NCBI GenBank assembly: GCA_964468655.1
Contig: CAYXUG010000029.1
Coordinates: 1 to 26,376, forward strand
Source of the DNA: CAYXUG01 sp964468655
Lineage (GTDB): Bacteria; Fidelibacterota; Marinisomatia; Marinisomatales; CAYXUG01
Direction of reading: 5' to 3'
Length of the DNA stretch: 26,376 nt
The notes beneath the pieces were generated by a model that did no database searches, was not told where the DNA came from, and was given only the letters and a program-made list of their open reading frames with translations. How positions within the stretch are numbered: position 1 is the stretch's first letter; the number at the start of each line of letters is the position of its first letter. Below, in pieces: positions 23,813 through 26,376 of the stretch. The translations under genes and the position numbers were made by a program.

Positions 23813-26338
23813 ATGGTGCTAAGAATATTCAATTTTATTAAAATTTGTGTAATGGTTATTCCATCTGTTGCTATACAATTCCTTTTTGCACAAACCTATA
23901 GTTATAGTGGACCAGAAATTGGCAGTAGTGATCCCGGAGTTGAGATGTGTGTAGATGAATTACCTGACATATCAGAACCCTTAGATGTTTCAGATCAAAT
24001 TGCACCTAACATTGAACAATTTTGGGGAGAAGATTCACTGGATGAAATATTTGAAGAACCACTCATCCATACTAAACCAGTTTTAGATAGTTCTGTATCA
24101 GGAGAATATGGTAGCAGGTCTGAGGAATTATATGTGGATTTTGAAGGTATTTTTAATACAGGAACTCAACCCCCTGATCCTGTAATTGCAGTTGGAGATA
24201 ATTATATTGTACTTGTGGTAAATCATTCAATTGCAATTCTCAATAAAGATGGAGAATTTGTAAAGCAAACTACATTGGGAACTTGGTTCGAGAATGTTGA
24301 TCCTGCAGGAGATGACTATATTTTTGACCCAAAGGTAATTTATGATCATTATTCAAACAGGTGGGTTGTTCTTGGTTTAACCAAAACTAATGATGAGTCA
24401 GCCTACATGGTTTCGTTTTCACAGACCTCTGATCCAACAGGTTGCTGGTATAATTATAATCTTAATGCTAAAGTAAATGGCGAACTATTTACCGATACTG
24501 ATCCAGACTATCCCGGATTAGGTTTCGATCAAGATTTGATAGTAATTACTTCAGATCAATGGTTATCAGGCACTTATGATTTTGCGAGAGTTCGAATTAT
24601 TGATAAATCTGAACCTTATAGCGGAAACATTATCCGATGGGTTGATTTCTGGGATTTTAAATATTGGATCAGTCAAACATCAAGAACAATAAAACCGGCA
24701 CATCATTTTGGTGATAATAATGGGATTTTTTATTTATTCCACACCAAGGGTATAAGTGGTGGTGCAGAAGTTGTTTATTGGTTTATTAAAGAACCATTTA
24801 ATCCTATTCCCACTGTTGATAGAAAAATAATTTCTGTTGACCCATACTCACACCCCGGTAATGTACCACAAAAAGATGTCGGAGATGAAGAATTATTAAT
24901 ACATTTTGGTTGCCTAACACAAGACATTACATACAGAAATGGGAAAATATATTCAGTATTCTCAACAAAATATGATTGGGGTAGTGGTGATGTTGGAGCA
25001 ATAAGATATTTGATCATAGATACTAATGTTGGAGTTTTGGTTGATGATATTACCTACGGTTCAGATGGGTTATACTATTTCTATCCAAACATATATACGG
25101 ACAGTGATGAAAATGTATTATTGGTATTTAACAGATCCGGAGAAACTGAATATGCTGGAGTACGATGGACATTCAGACTTGCTTCAGATGGGTGGACCAG
25201 GCCTTCCTTTGAACTTAAAAGTGGCGAGGGTCCTTATTATAGACCTAACGATTGGCAAAATCGGTGGGGAGATTACACCGGTATTGCTATTGATCCTACT
25301 GATTCAAAGCTAATTTGGTTTTACGGTGAATGGGCAACAACCGTTCACGATGAATGGGGTACATGGGTAGGCGCTTTCAAATTTTTACCTGTAGATGTTC
25401 CTGTAGTTTTTAGTAACATGTACGGGAATGTTAATGCAGGAGGATCACTTTTGGTGAATGAAAATGTAGAAATTGAATCCGGTGATACATTTTACATGAT
25501 GAATGAAACATCAAATAAAGTAAAAACGATGAATGAAAGATTTGAGAATTGGAACAACAATGAGTTTACAATAAAGCATAATAATTGGAATTATAATAGA
25601 TTAGATTATATCTTGACACATCATTTTGAACTTGAGCAGAATACTCCACAAAACCAGGTTGCATATTTTGAAAAAATTGATGAAGTAGTTTTTTCTTTAC
25701 TACCTTCTGATATTATAGAAACGACCTTACCTGTTGAAATAAAAGATCCATGGTGGATGGACCCTATATCCGGCGATCAGCCGGGCACATTTCAGGTTAT
25801 ACAAAATGATGGATCTCATGAAGTATTTTTAAACCAGGGAGGATATGATCCAAACAATTTACAATTTCCTTATTATTCAATTTGGTCACCACTCTCTATT
25901 GAATATGAAAATGATTTATGGGTGTTTAATCAATGGGAATCTAACCCGGGTGCCAGTTCATTATTTAGTGATAATGAATTATTCTGGGCTGACATCCTAT
26001 TTGATCGATTTAATTTTCAAATAACTGCAAATTATATAACATACCCAGAAATCGGAATGTCAAATGAATATAATACCGGTTGGAACTTGGTAGGTTTGCC
26101 ATTACAGGTAGTTAATTCATTAGTTATTTCGGTATTTCCAAATGCTATTCCTGGTTCTTTATTCTCGTGGTCAGGTGGTACTGAGAATACTTATCAAAAT
26201 GAAAATGGACTTAACTGGGGTAAAGGGTACTGGATCCAATTTCCATATGAAGTTTCAAATACTATAAATGGAATGCATTATACCAGGTCTGTAAATGAAT
26301 TGCAAGAAGGTTGGAATTTAATTTTGACACTTGGATAG
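23813..26338 (+). CDS. Large exported protein, C-terminus cut off inside a shared module
   Basis: The 841-residue product has a signal peptide (VMVIPSVAIQFLFAQ) and a long body (about 100-560) with DFEGIFNTGTQPPDPVIAVG, FDPKVIYDHYSNRWVVLGL and Trp/Tyr-rich units like a secreted beta-propeller. A second beta-rich part runs to about 745. The end (about 750-841) is the first half of the NWNLVGLP...GYWIQFP module seen at 2815 and 9018. The frame stops at GWNLILTLG, just where those proteins continue into the second half and the sorting domain. It may be a truncated gene, since without the sorting domain it would not be anchored in the same way. The 38 bases after the stop restore nothing recognisable. 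Confidence 0.82.
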   Translation: MVLRIFNFIKICVMVIPSVAIQFLFAQTYSYSGPEIGSSDPGVEMCVDELPDISEPLDVSDQIAPNIEQFWGEDSLDEIFEEPLIHTKPVLDSSVSGEYGSRSEELYVDFEGIFNTGTQPPDPVIAVGDNYIVLVVNHSIAILNKDGEFVKQTTLGTWFENVDPAGDDYIFDPKVIYDHYSNRWVVLGLTKTNDESAYMVSFSQTSDPTGCWYNYNLNAKVNGELFTDTDPDYPGLGFDQDLIVITSDQWLSGTYDFARVRIIDKSEPYSGNIIRWVDFWDFKYWISQTSRTIKPAHHFGDNNGIFYLFHTKGISGGAEVVYWFIKEPFNPIPTVDRKIISVDPYSHPGNVPQKDVGDEELLIHFGCLTQDITYRNGKIYSVFSTKYDWGSGDVGAIRYLIIDTNVGVLVDDITYGSDGLYYFYPNIYTDSDENVLLVFNRSGETEYAGVRWTFRLASDGWTRPSFELKSGEGPYYRPNDWQNRWGDYTGIAIDPTDSKLIWFYGEWATTVHDEWGTWVGAFKFLPVDVPVVFSNMYGNVNAGGSLLVNENVEIESGDTFYMMNETSNKVKTMNERFENWNNNEFTIKHNNWNYNRLDYILTHHFELEQNTPQNQVAYFEKIDEVVFSLLPSDIIETTLPVEIKDPWWMDPISGDQPGTFQVIQNDGSHEVFLNQGGYDPNNLQFPYYSIWSPLSIEYENDLWVFNQWESNPGASSLFSDNELFWADILFDRFNFQITANYITYPEIGMSNEYNTGWNLVGLPLQVVNSLVISVFPNAIPGSLFSWSGGTENTYQNENGLNWGKGYWIQFPYEVSNTINGMHYTRSVNELQEGWNLILTLG

Positions 26339-26376
26339 ACATGGTTTACACATTGGTAATTTAAGTTAACTTTTTT

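Noticed and set aside
26336..26376. Frameshift or readthrough restoring the C-terminus of the last exported protein
   Set aside because: None of the three frames in the remaining bases resembles the second half-module; TAA stops also follow closely.

Overview
The window looks like a chromosomal segment of an AT-rich, probably anaerobic or microaerobic bacterium of the FCB superphylum (Fidelibacterota/Marinimicrobia, Ignavibacteriota or Calditrichota-like). Two large exported proteins end in the HQN(Y/F)PNPFNP...KMVLLK domain used for type IX-type sorting in that group. A ferredoxin-dependent 2-oxoacid oxidoreductase and a SUF iron-sulfur system fit the same picture. The phylum is an inference; no rRNA or tRNA gene was seen.

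1-2143 is a diversity-generating retroelement (DGR). The window opens inside the 3' end of a target gene whose last codons form the variable repeat (VR, 22-141). Then come avd (247-594), the DGR reverse transcriptase (759-1823) and the template repeat (TR, 1878-1997). VR and TR align without gaps over 120 bases and differ at 19 positions, every one an adenine in TR. Strong hairpins lie on both sides of TR. Between avd and the RT is a relic second RT start plus an inverted-repeat insert.

2144-5088 holds a REP-associated tyrosine transposase (RAYT) whose own frame carries REP-like palindromes. Its stop codon overlaps the start of an exported repeat protein.

5115-17233 (minus strand) is a full SUF locus: sufB, sufC, sufD, sufU, sufT, then sufS, a second IscS/NifS-type desulfurase, an IscR-like Rrf2 regulator with three cysteines, a short DUF59 protein, an A-type carrier and a DUF2480-like protein. 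A lipoprotein and an exported S8 peptidase-like protein sit between sufT and sufS, joined by start/stop overlaps.

17391-19320 (minus strand) holds selD and an unrecognised gene. selD is itself a selenoprotein gene: an in-frame TGA replaces the active-site cysteine codon and is followed by a SECIS-like hairpin, so a standard gene caller would truncate it.

19557-22440 (plus strand) encodes a two-subunit 2-oxoacid:ferredoxin oxidoreductase (korA with fused gamma domain, and korB). 22501-26338 encodes two exported proteins, one with a dockerin and one that ends abruptly inside a module shared with the exported proteins at 2815 and 9018. The Suf proteins would supply clusters to enzymes such as KorAB; the DGR, RAYT and exported proteins form the accessory part.
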